From contig LSRX01000063.1 of NCBI GenBank assembly GCA_001939145.1, forward strand, positions 249,417-313,416: DNA of 64,000 bases, read 5' to 3'. A program made the position numbers and the translations under genes. The notes below the pieces were generated by a model. The model made no database searches. It was not told the origin of the DNA and worked only from the letters and a program-made list of their open reading frames with translations. Positions within the stretch are counted from its first letter, which is position 1. Each line of letters starts with the position of its first letter. This DNA is from Symbiodinium microadriaticum (taxonomy: Eukaryota; Sar; Dinophyceae; Suessiales; Symbiodiniaceae). This document shows positions 59,387 through 61,129 of the stretch, piece by piece.

Positions 59387-61124
59387 TGTGGTTGTATGTG
59401 TATGTATGTATGTATGTATGTATGTATGTATGTGCGTACGTAGGTAGGTAGGTAGGTAGGTAGGTAGGTAGGTAGGTAGGTAGGTAGGTAGGTAGGTATG
59501 TATGTATGTGTGTGTGTATGTGTGTATATATATATATATATTGTGGTTGTATGTGTATGTATGTATGTATGTATGTATGTATGTATGTGTGTATGTGTGT
59601 ATATATATATATATATTACGTATATTATGTGTATATATACAGTATATACATACACACATACATGCATGTACATCACACATATGTACATATGTAGGTAAGG
59701 CTTGTGGAAGGCTTGGAGAGTTGAGGAGCTTGCGGCTTTACCCTCCAAGTCCACTCGGACGACGGGGTCACACAAGACGTAAGCTCAGTGAAAGCCCACC
59801 TAAAGATGCTCGTTGGTTCCTAAAGCGCCTTCAACCTCAGGGTCTTTACTCAACCCTAAACCCAACCCCTAAACCCTAAACACCTAAACCCTAAACACCT
59901 AAACCCTAACCCCTAAATCCCAAAACCCTAAACCCCCCAAACCCAAAACCCTAAACCCAAAGCCGCAAAACCCTACAACTGAGGGTCTGACTCATCAATG
60001 CGACGTCGGTCCTCTGGAAGCCCATTCCGAAGACCGTCGGCTGGTAGAGCTTCTTGCCTTTGTCGTCCTGGGTTTAGGGATGGGGGTTTATGGGTGTAAA
60101 TTTAGGGGTTTACGGTTTGGGTTTTAGGGTTGAGGATGGTATGCTGGTTGTCGGCCTTAGGGTTACGAATCAACAAACAGCAGTAGTCAACAGCAGTAGT
60201 ACAAGAAGATACAAGTACCTCTCAGTTGCTGAGTTCATAAGCCCAAGAAAGCTCTTAAACTTGCAGTAAAATGGCGGATGATATTATTTCAACGAGTGTA
60301 AGTGGCGAATCGCAAGGACCGAACTGGCCAAACCCTTGGATGGAGACTCTGTTTAGGGTTTAGGCCGTCCAAGAAATCTCAAAACCCAAGCCCTGTAGCC
60401 CTGAACCCTACCAAAGAGGAGCCTGAGGCAGCCCCAAAGCCTGAAAAAATCAGTTATCATCCCCAAGTATAACCGTAAACCCTAAACTCCAATTATCTGA
60501 GTCAACATGGGCCATGACCATTGAACTCGTAAGACTTTGGCTCCCCGAGAAGCGAAGGCCACTGCACACGGAGGGTGAATAGACCGTTGAACTTGCTCTT
60601 ATTATCATTATGGTTACTGTTCTTGTTATGGTTATGATTAGTGACTAGTGTTACCTTTATTACTCTATATCACCATTTTTTATAGATATACAAAAATCTT
60701 ATCAGTATTGTCCATCCGGCCATACCTTGACCACTAGATGATGCCTTGAGGGGGGGCGGCACAGCCTGCACTCAAGGACCCTGGCGTGCCTGGGCAGCTT
60801 TAGTTTTCTATAAGTCTGGAGACCCAAACTCCCCCAAAAAGGGAATCCTAACTTCAGGAGCTAGCCGTGTAGCTCCGGTTGTGTGCCACGAACGGGATGC
60901 TTCAATGCGAGAGCGTGTCCAAGCGGCTTGCGGGAATCAGGTTGAAAGTTCGGAGCTTGGGAGTTTAGGGCTCGGATTTGGGGTTCAGGCTTATGGGGTT
61001 TGGACCTGAGGTTACACTTCTCCCACTCCCATCCAGAATAGGTCCAAGTGAAATGGGCTGTGAAATTTCGTTCTCCTGCCACCATGGTCTCCAAATCCTC
61101 TCTGCTGCAGTCCGAGATGCGGCC
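16881..61124 (-). CDS. UPF1-like superfamily 1 helicase gene, more than 40 short exons over about 44 kb
   Basis: UPF1-like helicases translocate 5' to 3' on RNA or DNA; UPF1 itself drives nonsense-mediated decay. In order the exons give Q-motif LNKSQIEAL, P-loop GPPGTGKTTT, Ia TADSNTAVDNL, VRVGRPEAIRED, VVCATCIGAS, II VIVDECTQAAE, III GDQCQLPPT, SMFTRL, QYRMHP, FYNGRLQNGV, FPWPQ, SYINPAEA, IV VGIVTPYKGQ, V SVDRFQGQEKE, VIIFCAVRNNR and VI DWRRLNVMLTRAR. Junctions between the firm core exons use GC donors throughout. The order and spacing fit UPF1 better than SETX or IGHMBP2, but the UPF1 zinc (CH) domain was not seen, so I give no symbol. Exons outside 47.9-26.0 kb are joined only by phase and strand; a gene boundary inside them is possible. 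The start codon was not found. Confidence 0.8.
17455..17505 (-). CDS. C-terminal exon, UPF1-like gene
   Basis: Reads DPTELPEAVEETKQPTQ; acceptor AACAG then G; donor CAG/GC. Confidence 0.6.
17636..17735. repeat. GTAT microsatellite
   Basis: About 24 ATGT units followed by AT-rich sequence. Confidence 0.97.
18401..18448 (-). CDS. possible exon, UPF1-like gene
   Basis: Phase-compatible frame GSSIFPQNHSGSTPES with GC donor. A second frame (FFDISPEPFWEHARVG) stays open for about 85 codons, so the frame is not settled. Confidence 0.4.
18661..18762. mobile_element. palindromic element, family F
   Basis: TATAGGGGCCTTAATCATTAG ... GGTAATTATTTAGGCCCCTA; 102 bases. Confidence 0.75.
18970..19190. repeat. 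CCCTAAA-type tract
   Basis: Degenerate CCCCTAAACCC repeats left of the exon at 19,200-19,280; TTTAGGG-type tract at 19,284-19,395 on the right. Confidence 0.93.
19200..19280 (-). CDS. C-terminal exon, UPF1-like gene
   Basis: Reads SEQDMESPIMTPANASQP then GGLEKALEE; acceptor ACCCAG; donor GAG/GC. Bracketed by a CCCTAAA array on the left and TTTAGGG on the right. Confidence 0.6.
19475..19495 (-). CDS. possible small exon, UPF1-like gene
   Basis: Reads SGLRTRK with donor AAA/GC; the frame stays open further (AFKNEQVLDFG). Confidence 0.3.
19560..19660. mobile_element. palindromic element, family B (diverged)
   Basis: ACCTATAGTCTGCATTGTAG ... GGAACTAAAACGGAGAGTATAGG. Confidence 0.6.
20108..20128 (-). 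CDS. possible small exon, UPF1-like gene
   Basis: Reads THDQRLE; the frame is open on both sides (SRTHWQTHDQRLEARHLN). Boundaries uncertain. Confidence 0.3.
20191..20294. mobile_element. palindromic element, family B
   Basis: TACCTATAGTCTCCATTGTAG and its exact inverse at the right end; 104 bases, TA at both ends. Confidence 0.85.
20319..20462 (-). CDS. C-terminal exon, UPF1-like gene
   Basis: 48 codons starting VCTRTAMLSLQLLLQTPA and continuing ALRVVVGKGQFFQTSL then VDVLFKPRFFN. Acceptor TGGCAG then G. The frame runs to a stop at 20,304, just before a family-B element. Fold not recognised. Confidence 0.6.
20781..20965. repeat. AT-rich microsatellite block
   Basis: Nearly pure A/T with TATATA runs and ATAATATT variants. 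Confidence 0.97.
21073..21140 (-). CDS. C-terminal exon, UPF1-like gene
   Basis: Reads VKEVEPQKLQQKEEDILD then SWED; acceptor CGTCAG then G; donor GAC/GC. Confidence 0.6.
21256..21320 (-). CDS. C-terminal exon, UPF1-like gene
   Basis: Reads PPKLVELLADTEFRAKSE then LGR; donor A/GC, giving LGRSVKEVEPQ with the next exon. Confidence 0.55.
21973..21997 (-). CDS. possible small exon, UPF1-like gene
   Basis: Reads QRRRAYE; only phase supports it. A competing frame (CSGDVLMKRDPMTGGINA) and a plus-strand frame are also open here. Confidence 0.25.
22266..22368. mobile_element. palindromic element, family B
   Basis: TACCTATAGTCTCCATTGTAG ... CTACAATGGAGACTCTGGGTA; closest to the copy at 20,191. Confidence 0.85.
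22556..22616 (-). CDS. C-terminal exon, UPF1-like gene
   Basis: Reads VKQSVIESVEKGIAPAKA then SA; GT donor GCAG/GTAGCC. Confidence 0.55.
23151..23206 (-). CDS. C-terminal exon, UPF1-like gene
   Basis: Reads YPAALDESLYYPRRFTRT; acceptor TCCTCAG; donor ACC/GC; phase compatible with the coiled-coil exon. Confidence 0.55.
23387..23658 (-). CDS. C-terminal coiled-coil exon with two compensating frameshifts
   Basis: Reads SIFEDHKSSQFKQFSLGG, then a heptad-rich stretch AANLVKQLSAAERACEKL, QNGNLQLETDNNALKE, and later QIELLQKERRKPRLWTK. Between them (about 23,450-23,480) the main frame meets a stop, but reading RQVQELER one frame over restores a continuous coiled coil. This implies one inserted and one lost base. 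GT donor CCAG/GTGATT fits the next exon. Confidence 0.6.
23841..23950 (-). CDS. C-terminal exon, UPF1-like gene
   Basis: Reads LGGANLTAMKFRRASKQC then YSSGRYLVDDRDGIWTAT; donor TT/GC. Starts within a G7 homopolymer. Confidence 0.6.
24043..24138 (-). CDS. C-terminal exon, UPF1-like gene
   Basis: 32 codons: FEVDLVQDQGYSPVYSED then LYQLFTDLYASLYR. Acceptor ACCCAG; GT donor AGG/GTTTAGGGG, again telomere-like. Domain not recognised. Confidence 0.65.
24783..24820 (-). CDS. C-terminal exon, UPF1-like gene
   Basis: Reads GESAKGTWVPRR; acceptor CTCCAG then G. The GT donor is itself the start of a telomere-like tract (CGG/GTTTAGGGG). Confidence 0.55.
25424..25537. mobile_element. palindromic element, family J
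   Basis: AGTAGAGCCCAAAAAGTTGG ... CCAACTTTTATTGGGCTTCT; about 27-base inverted ends. Confidence 0.65.
25681..25741 (-). CDS. C-terminal exon, UPF1-like gene
   Basis: Reads VRVYSFGTHGTEPSLSKC then PN with a consensus GT donor (AACG/GTGAGT). Phase fits both neighbours. Confidence 0.55.
25997..26098 (-). CDS. UPF1-like exon: end of helicase core
   Basis: Reads VIGSRSTLMSDPLWHEWL then IWAAARGAICGRSEYT; VIG--STL--DPLW--WL ends the core of UPF1-like proteins. Acceptor TTGAG then G. Confidence 0.9.
26461..26537 (-). CDS. UPF1-like exon: motif VI (RRLNVMLTRAR)
   Basis: Reads EGKVGFLCDWRRLNVMLT then RARIGLI. GFL-D-RRLNV-LTRAR is motif VI with the arginine finger. Donor ATC/GC. Bracketed by telomere-like tracts. 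Confidence 0.93.
26545..26625. repeat. TTTAGGG-type tract
   Basis: Near-perfect TTTAGGG units directly right of the motif VI exon of the UPF1-like gene. Confidence 0.95.
27880..27913 (-). CDS. UPF1-like exon: VIIFCAVR
   Basis: Reads VIIFCAVRNNR plus one base, the strand after motif V (II-S-VR-N). Acceptor CGACAG then G; donor G/GC. Confidence 0.88.
28241..28334. mobile_element. palindromic element, family F (diverged)
   Basis: ATACAGGGGCCTTAATCGTTAG ... ACTGGTAATTAGCCC. A reverse-orientation relative lies near 27,001-27,118. Confidence 0.5.
28761..28818 (-). CDS. UPF1-like exon: motif V (VDRFQGQEKE)
   Basis: Reads FRSGLEVESVDRFQGQEK then E. Matches EV-SVD-FQGREK; the usual Arg of QGRE is Gln here. 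Donor GAG/GC. Confidence 0.9.
29622..29678 (-). CDS. UPF1-like exon: motif IV (TPYKGQ)
   Basis: Reads TPYKGQVRLLKKLINERP plus two bases. Acceptor CCAAG then G; donor GG/GC. Confidence 0.9.
31020..31063 (-). CDS. UPF1-like exon: EDVGI (start of motif IV)
   Basis: Reads VTKNGKIGPEDVGI plus GT. GC donor inside TGTGCA; joined to the next exon it gives DVGIVTPYKGQ. Confidence 0.88.
31503..31635. repeat. TTTAGGG tract with 21-base higher-order period
   Basis: Every third unit is GATTTAG instead of GGTTTAG over about 130 bases. Confidence 0.9.
31943..31972 (-). CDS. UPF1-like exon, 30 nt
   Basis: Ten codons AEKTMWALLE, joining SYINPAE to VTKNGK. Acceptor GCCAG then G; donor GAG/GC. Bracketed by CCCTAAA and TTTAGGG tracts. 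Confidence 0.82.
32188..32276. mobile_element. palindromic element, family E (diverged)
   Basis: Interior GGCGCCGTACTGC and right end TTGCAGAACTACCC match family E; left arm eroded. Confidence 0.4.
32374..32487. mobile_element. palindromic element, family G
   Basis: CTAGGTTCCTGAGTGACC ... GGTACTACTCAGGAACCTAGG; 114 bases. A relative lies at 16,530-16,620. Confidence 0.6.
32786..33607. repeat. 67-bp tandem array, 12 copies, telomere-like
   Basis: The landmark CTTTTCTTTTCGTGCATAGG recurs every 67 bases from 32,803 to 33,540. The rest of each unit is TTTAGGG-type sequence. Copies are almost identical; only the first and last vary. Confidence 0.97.
34085..34169 (-). CDS. UPF1-like exon: SYINPAE
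   Basis: Reads HMPVAFINLEKCEEKREG then HGSSYINPAE, matching the P-FI-E-----SY-N--E segment. Donor GAG/GC. Confidence 0.9.
34745..35015. repeat. CCCTAAA-type tract
   Basis: CCCTAAA, CCCTAAAAA and CCCCTAAA units; after a 50-base GC-rich island the opposite TTTAGGG-type tract runs 35,075-35,215. Confidence 0.93.
35740..36028. repeat. CCCTAAA-type tract left of the GFPWP exon
   Basis: Degenerate units with a locally repeated CCTTAAAGCCTAAAACC block; ends at the donor of the exon 36,030-36,086. Confidence 0.95.
36030..36086 (-). CDS. UPF1-like exon: GFPWP
   Basis: Reads NGVSHIHRKPPEGFPWPQ; R-PP-GFPWP is the UPF1-clade segment before domain 2A. Donor AG/GC. Bracketed by telomere-like tracts. Confidence 0.9.
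37098..37123 (-). CDS. UPF1-like exon: FYNGRL
   Basis: 26-nt exon reading AAFYNGRL plus two bases. Acceptor CCCAG then G; donor CA/GC; completes the FY-G-L segment after QYRMHP. Confidence 0.85.
37211..37308. mobile_element. palindromic element, family C (diverged)
   Basis: TGTCCATGTGCCCAAGATG ... TTATTTGGGCACACGGGCCC. Confidence 0.6.
37471..37573. mobile_element. palindromic element, family F
   Basis: TGTAGGAGCCTTAATGATTAG ... AATTATTTTTAGGCTTCTATA. Confidence 0.7.
37708..37810. mobile_element. palindromic element, family C, near-perfect hairpin
   Basis: Left arm starts TGAGGGCCCATGTACCC and the right arm is its inverse; about 36 bases pair with one or two mismatches, loop about 30 bases. 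Confidence 0.85.
37901..38003. mobile_element. palindromic element, family D
   Basis: AGACCTTCCAATATCCCTCA ... ACATTGGAAGGTCT; 103 bases. Confidence 0.8.
38731..38788 (-). CDS. UPF1-like exon: QYRMHP
   Basis: Reads PCLLDTQYRMHPLVAEFA then S; QYRMHP is diagnostic of the UPF1 clade. Flanked by CCCTAAA tracts on the left and TTTAGGG on the right. Confidence 0.93.
39472..39545 (-). CDS. UPF1-like exon: SMFTRL segment
   Basis: Reads VLSDVAETENLGESMFTR then LVTQGV; corresponds to the GL-SLFERL-G segment of UPF1. Donor CG/GC; GGCC is repeated at the junction. Confidence 0.9.
39877..39942 (-). CDS. UPF1-like exon: motif III (GDQCQLPPT)
   Basis: Reads VPIARGCQQAILIGDQCQ then LPPT. Acceptor GTTGAG then G; donor ACA/GC. 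Confidence 0.92.
40011..40089. mobile_element. palindromic element, family A, with TTA duplication
   Basis: CCCTAACCCCCCAGGTACC ... GGTACCTGGGGGGTTAGGG, flanked on both sides by TTA. It sits in the intron between the motif II and III exons of the UPF1-like gene. Confidence 0.85.
40578..40637 (-). CDS. UPF1-like exon: Walker B (DECTQ)
   Basis: Reads VRFPTVIVDECTQAAETA then AL; DE-TQA is the UPF1-group motif II. Acceptor GCGCAG then G; donor CTG/GC. Confidence 0.92.
41387..41678. other. assembly gap (292 N)
   Basis: Run of N ending in an AT microsatellite, 64 bases from the VVCATC exon of the UPF1-like gene. Confidence 0.99.
41742..41807 (-). CDS. UPF1-like exon: VVCATC segment
   Basis: Reads DLKKAEVVCATCIGASGT then TLDK, the strand before Walker B (A-VVCATC-GA). 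Acceptor GTGTCAG then G; donor AAG/GC. It lies only 64 bases from the 292-base N gap. Confidence 0.88.
42236..42420. repeat. compound tetranucleotide microsatellite
   Basis: CATA, CATC, CATG, AT, CT, then CTGT and TATG units in succession. Confidence 0.97.
42664..42683 (-). CDS. possible small exon, UPF1-like gene
   Basis: 20-nt island reading VFGKPIP. It restores phase between the exons on either side; acceptor followed by T, donor CCA/GC. Other frames are open here too. Confidence 0.35.
43024..43108 (-). CDS. UPF1-like exon: VRVGRPE segment
   Basis: Reads GIGKTGVNIVRVGRPEAI then REDVKAYALD; V-VVR-G-PE follows motif Ia in UPF1-like proteins. Donor G/GC. Confidence 0.88.
44134..44240. mobile_element. 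palindromic element, family C
   Basis: AAGGGTCCATGTACCCAAAT ... CTTGGGTACATGGACCCTT. A half copy of the same arm follows at 44,313-44,330. Confidence 0.8.
44963..45032 (-). CDS. UPF1-like exon: motif Ia
   Basis: Reads YGLVDLPILVTADSNTAV then DNLVK; the SN-AVDNL pattern is motif Ia of the UPF1 group. Acceptor CCTAG then G; donor AAG/GC. Confidence 0.9.
45430..45834 (+). CDS. uncharacterised 134-codon ORF with acidic tract, in a helicase intron
   Basis: ATG-to-stop ORF on the plus strand inside an intron of the UPF1-like gene. The second half is an Asp/Glu tract made by a GAC/GAG-rich microsatellite (45,668-45,790). The first half (TVPNPVVNHDNTRGSSNE) shows no family. It may be a chance frame in a repeat. 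Confidence 0.2.
   Translation: MMMTQTVPNPVVNHDNTRGSSNETCQHDCNTLQHKVLPCGYMIIARVLLKNKMHKNIIFTTGRNKKERPYGNHQERSHEDDDNDDDDEEDEDDDVADVDGNRRGGRDGEADQEGEEKEDGYCLLECLVCLVRLC
45990..46072. repeat. 83-base inverted repeat next to the Walker A exon
   Basis: Arms GGACTGTTGTGGC and GCCACAACAGTCC are exact inverses, in the intron immediately after the P-loop exon of the UPF1-like gene. Confidence 0.8.
46121..46215 (-). CDS. UPF1-like exon: Walker A
   Basis: Reads VLSSTRRLTLIQGPPGTG then KTTTAVQIVAAMV; canonical GPPGTGKT. Acceptor CTCAG then G; donor CG/GC. The frame stays open past the donor into a CCCTAAA tract. Confidence 0.92.
46757..46835. mobile_element. palindromic element, family A, nested in a family-D element
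   Basis: Inserted between AATTAAGGAATATATACCTC and TTTGAGGATCCTAC (a split family-D copy, about 46,729-46,866), with ATA on both sides. Confidence 0.8.
47328..47398 (-). CDS. UPF1-like exon: Q-motif (LNKSQ)
   Basis: Reads SVPASKAKHVYAHLLNKS then QIEAL. Donor CTA/GC. Joined to the next exon the distance from LN to the P-loop equals that of UPF1 (21 residues). Confidence 0.85.
47589..47692. mobile_element. palindromic element, family F
   Basis: TGTAGAAGCCTGAATAATAAG ... TTATTGAGGCCCCTACA. Confidence 0.65.
47809..47860 (-). CDS. UPF1-like exon just before the Q-motif exon
   Basis: Reads VLQLWGHGFRSLGLVVT; acceptor CAACAG then G; donor T/GC. Joins in phase to YSVPASKAKHVYAH. A direct duplication of about 20 bases lies across its 3' boundary. 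Confidence 0.65.
48080..48929. repeat. 21-bp tandem array, 40.5 identical copies
   Basis: Unit begins TTCGTGATTCGAGGCC; 850 bases with no visible variation, ending at a single N (48,930). Because 21 is a multiple of 3 and the unit has no stop, both strands show long artefact ORFs (FVIRGQK and LLASNHE repeats). It lies in an intron of the UPF1-like gene beside CCCTAAA-type tracts. Confidence 0.98.
49241..49418. mobile_element. family-B element split by a telomere-like tract
   Basis: Left arm CTCCATTGTAGTTCCTTC and right arm GCAACTACAGTGGA are separated by about 75 bases of TTTAGGG/TTTATAGGG repeats absent from other copies. Confidence 0.7.
49440..49545 (-). CDS. possible exon near a C homopolymer, UPF1-like gene
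   Basis: A GC-rich island with protein-like reading on both sides of a run of ten C (49,498-49,507): CFQDAPPP before it, and TDHAAHAFGWEIGAFSEA after it in another frame. The homopolymer length may be misread. Exon limits unresolved. Confidence 0.3.
49579..49687. mobile_element. palindromic element, family E
   Basis: GGTATAGCTCTCTGAATAAAG ... TTCAGAGAACCACCC with interior AGTACGGCACCC. Confidence 0.7.
49846..49951. mobile_element. palindromic element, family C (diverged)
   Basis: Arms around GTACATACTTGGGCC and GGGCCAAAGTATATAC. Confidence 0.6.
49999..50046 (-). CDS. possible exon, UPF1-like gene N-terminal part
   Basis: Reads PCRHPSLLDESSFGWP with a GT donor. Other frames are open. Confidence 0.35.
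50228..50314 (-). CDS. exon, UPF1-like gene N-terminal part
   Basis: Reads AGLQNLPLESVDFSGSKS then KLDGLQQFNQE; acceptor GCAG then G; donor GAG/GC. Confidence 0.55.
50637..50725. mobile_element. palindromic element, family E
   Basis: GGTAGTTCACTACATTCGGG ... CTTAGAGAGCTACAC; abuts an AT/TATG microsatellite. Confidence 0.65.
50786..50862. mobile_element. palindromic element, family A
   Basis: CCTAACCCCCAGGTACCTAC ... GTAGGTACCTGGAGGGTTAG. Confidence 0.8.
51015..51121. mobile_element. palindromic element, family F
   Basis: TGTAGGGGCGTTAATGG ... GGTAATTATTTGGGCCCCTA. Confidence 0.65.
51426..51465 (-). CDS. exon, UPF1-like gene N-terminal part
   Basis: Reads QLIMNPVDKTLKQ with donor CAG/GC. 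The frame stays open to 51,404 (ARSNEEF), where a second GC donor exists. Confidence 0.5.
51546..51605 (-). CDS. exon, UPF1-like gene N-terminal part
   Basis: Reads SKGTKSEADHRQWKLIMN then N; donor TT/GC. The next exon repeats the CTCATCATGAAC segment (LIMN). Confidence 0.5.
51618..51631 (-). CDS. 14-nt micro-exon, UPF1-like gene N-terminal part
   Basis: Reads VFND plus two bases; acceptor CTAGCAG then G; donor GG/GC. Supported by phase with both neighbours only. Confidence 0.35.
51709..51759 (-). CDS. exon, UPF1-like gene N-terminal part
   Basis: Reads ARSPASCPPPLVADPYL; acceptor GTAAG then G; donor TTG/GC. Confidence 0.5.
51993..52046 (-). CDS. exon, UPF1-like gene N-terminal part
   Basis: Reads MPELAERSASHTGLKFLK; donor AAG/GC. 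Phase 0 at both ends. Confidence 0.5.
52390..52563. repeat. CCCTAAA-type tract
   Basis: Alternating CCCCTAAA and CCTCTAAA units left of the exon at 52,577-52,647. Confidence 0.95.
52577..52647 (-). CDS. exon, UPF1-like gene N-terminal part
   Basis: Reads GDMQPSEAYDPSPMIPHE then VLRTP; acceptor GATAG then G; donor CCA/GC. Confidence 0.55.
52677..52773. mobile_element. palindromic element, family I
   Basis: CGGTTGATGATATAAATCCT ... GGTTTATGCCATCAACCG; a fragment of the same family is at about 25,250-25,340. Confidence 0.7.
52797..52889. mobile_element. palindromic element, family E (left arm truncated)
   Basis: TTAGGGTCCCTTTTAGGGTCC ... GGGACCCTCATTTAGAGAAC. Confidence 0.6.
53002..53023 (-). 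CDS. small exon, UPF1-like gene N-terminal part
   Basis: Reads DSFLAFR plus one base; acceptor GGAG then G; donor G/GC. Phase fits the next exon. Confidence 0.4.
53096..53164 (-). CDS. exon, UPF1-like gene N-terminal part
   Basis: Reads ASADFQRAKADGAKSEHV then SAASL. Acceptor CACAG then G; donor TTG/GC. Confidence 0.5.
53213..53291. mobile_element. palindromic element, family C-related
   Basis: AAGGGCTCCAAGTATGCAAAT ... CTACTTTGGGCTATTTGGA. Confidence 0.55.
53460..53541 (-). CDS. exon, UPF1-like gene N-terminal part (frame ambiguous)
   Basis: Phase-compatible frame reads GWGVETCRSYQPLPSKK then YRGFGGRSIR; donor CGG/GC. A competing frame stays open for about 75 codons (containing GELKPVGAINPFPPRS). 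Confidence 0.4.
53698..53748 (-). CDS. exon, UPF1-like gene N-terminal part
   Basis: Reads IRFDSILCDMGSFGMQ with a GT donor (GGA/GTAAGA). Confidence 0.5.
53895..53947 (-). CDS. exon, UPF1-like gene N-terminal part (frame ambiguous)
   Basis: Two frames are open: AERPQGYGGLSRKVPLL (phase-consistent with both neighbours, acceptor GAG then G) and NGRKGTADFRGKFRFC. Donor TC/GC. Confidence 0.45.
54060..54110 (-). CDS. exon, UPF1-like gene N-terminal part
   Basis: Reads RHARRMLEALKVILKNP, a basic helix; donor CCA/GC. Confidence 0.55.
54752..54850. repeat. perfect 99-base palindrome of telomere-like sequence
   Basis: 49-base arms with a single central base (54,801), no mismatch: left arm begins TTTAGGATTGAAGATTTTGG and ends in TTTAGGGTTTAGA; right arm is its exact inverse. 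Confidence 0.97.
55359..55399 (-). CDS. possible exon, UPF1-like gene N-terminal part
   Basis: Reads SPRFCSTLQLEII. The same frame is open upstream (TLAPANLGLSEIAKRPE to 55,460), so the 5' boundary is uncertain. Confidence 0.35.
55619..55646 (-). CDS. exon, UPF1-like gene N-terminal part
   Basis: Reads VQFGENMLL (open further as GFVK). Acceptor GGCAG then G; donor G/GC. Confidence 0.45.
56000..56026 (-). CDS. possible exon, UPF1-like gene N-terminal part
   Basis: Short open piece LALKGCEVQ, which could extend into a Cys-rich ALECHCKPACDD before a stop. Donor CAG/GC. Low information. Confidence 0.3.
56253..56318 (-). CDS. exon, UPF1-like gene N-terminal part
   Basis: Reads PLSDAEDTAGQDGTSWRE then IDFA; donor GCC/GC. 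In-frame stop three codons beyond the donor. Confidence 0.5.
56436..56477 (-). CDS. exon, UPF1-like gene N-terminal part
   Basis: Reads SFPQALHPGKKVYK; donor AAG/GC. Phase 0 at both ends. Confidence 0.45.
57209..57287. mobile_element. palindromic element, family A, with AAA duplication
   Basis: CCCTAACCCTCCAGGTACC ... GGTACCTGGAGGGTTAGGG, flanked by AAA on both sides. Confidence 0.8.
57351..57416 (-). CDS. exon, UPF1-like gene N-terminal part
   Basis: Reads DYERIRDGAEVEIINSAS then LWPQ; acceptor AAAG then G; donor CAG/GC. Other frames are also open here, but this one fits splice sites and phase. Confidence 0.5.
57527..57630. mobile_element. palindromic element, family B
   Basis: CTATAGTCTCCATTGTAGTTCC ... 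GAAACTACAGCGGAGACCATAG; a G8 run in the interior. Confidence 0.7.
57654..57884 (+). CDS. uncharacterised 76-codon ORF, antisense in a helicase intron
   Basis: Begins MEADIELLRLRYSDDC and contains CSSCSHGFNHSIDWVYRN and LLEEEVAVGLKVL. Codon use looks protein-like and it lies between a family-B and a family-E element. No homology recognised. Confidence 0.2.
   Translation: MEADIELLRLRYSDDCRSFTTVLQMQGKKCSSCSHGFNHSIDWVYRNFTIGIHASTLLEEEVAVGLKVLKCTWIAL
57869..57976. mobile_element. palindromic element, family E
   Basis: GGATAGCTCTCTAGATTAGGG ... CATTTAGAGAACTACCC with AGTACGGCAC inside. Confidence 0.75.
58327..58432. mobile_element. palindromic element, family L
   Basis: GGTTCTTGTTTTGGAG ... CTTATAACAAGAACAC; about 46-base imperfect arms. 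Confidence 0.5.
59033..59076 (-). CDS. exon, UPF1-like gene N-terminal part
   Basis: Reads VDISYPEMQKRVPQ; acceptor TTGAG then G; donor CAG/GC. Phase compatible. Confidence 0.55.
59312..59700. repeat. compound microsatellite with an internal duplication
   Basis: AAAT, AT, TATG and TAGG runs. The block AT-run, TTGTGGTTGTATGTG, TATG-run occurs twice (about 59,365-59,430 and 59,525-59,590). Confidence 0.95.
59742..59783 (-). CDS. exon, UPF1-like gene N-terminal part
   Basis: Reads TYVLCDPVVRVDLE with a GT donor (GAGG/GTAAAG). Phase matches both neighbours. Confidence 0.55.
59853..59965. repeat. CCCTAAA-type tract left of an exon
   Basis: Precedes the exon at 59,980-60,067; TTTAGGG-type tract at 60,068-60,140 on the right. 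Confidence 0.93.
59980..60067 (-). CDS. exon, UPF1-like gene N-terminal part
   Basis: Acceptor AACCCAG; reads DDKGKKLYQPTVFGMGF then QRTDVALMSQTL. GT donor. Clear protein composition, between a CCCTAAA tract (left) and a TTTAGGG tract (right). Confidence 0.6.
61018..61124 (-). CDS. probable 5' exon, UPF1-like gene
   Basis: Reads GRISDCSREDLETMVAGE then RNFTAHFTWTYSGWEWE. Acceptor ATAG; 3' end uncertain (GT at GAGAA/GTG, or GC at ACA/GCC). Domain not recognised. Confidence 0.45.
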
Positions 61125-61129
61125 CTATT

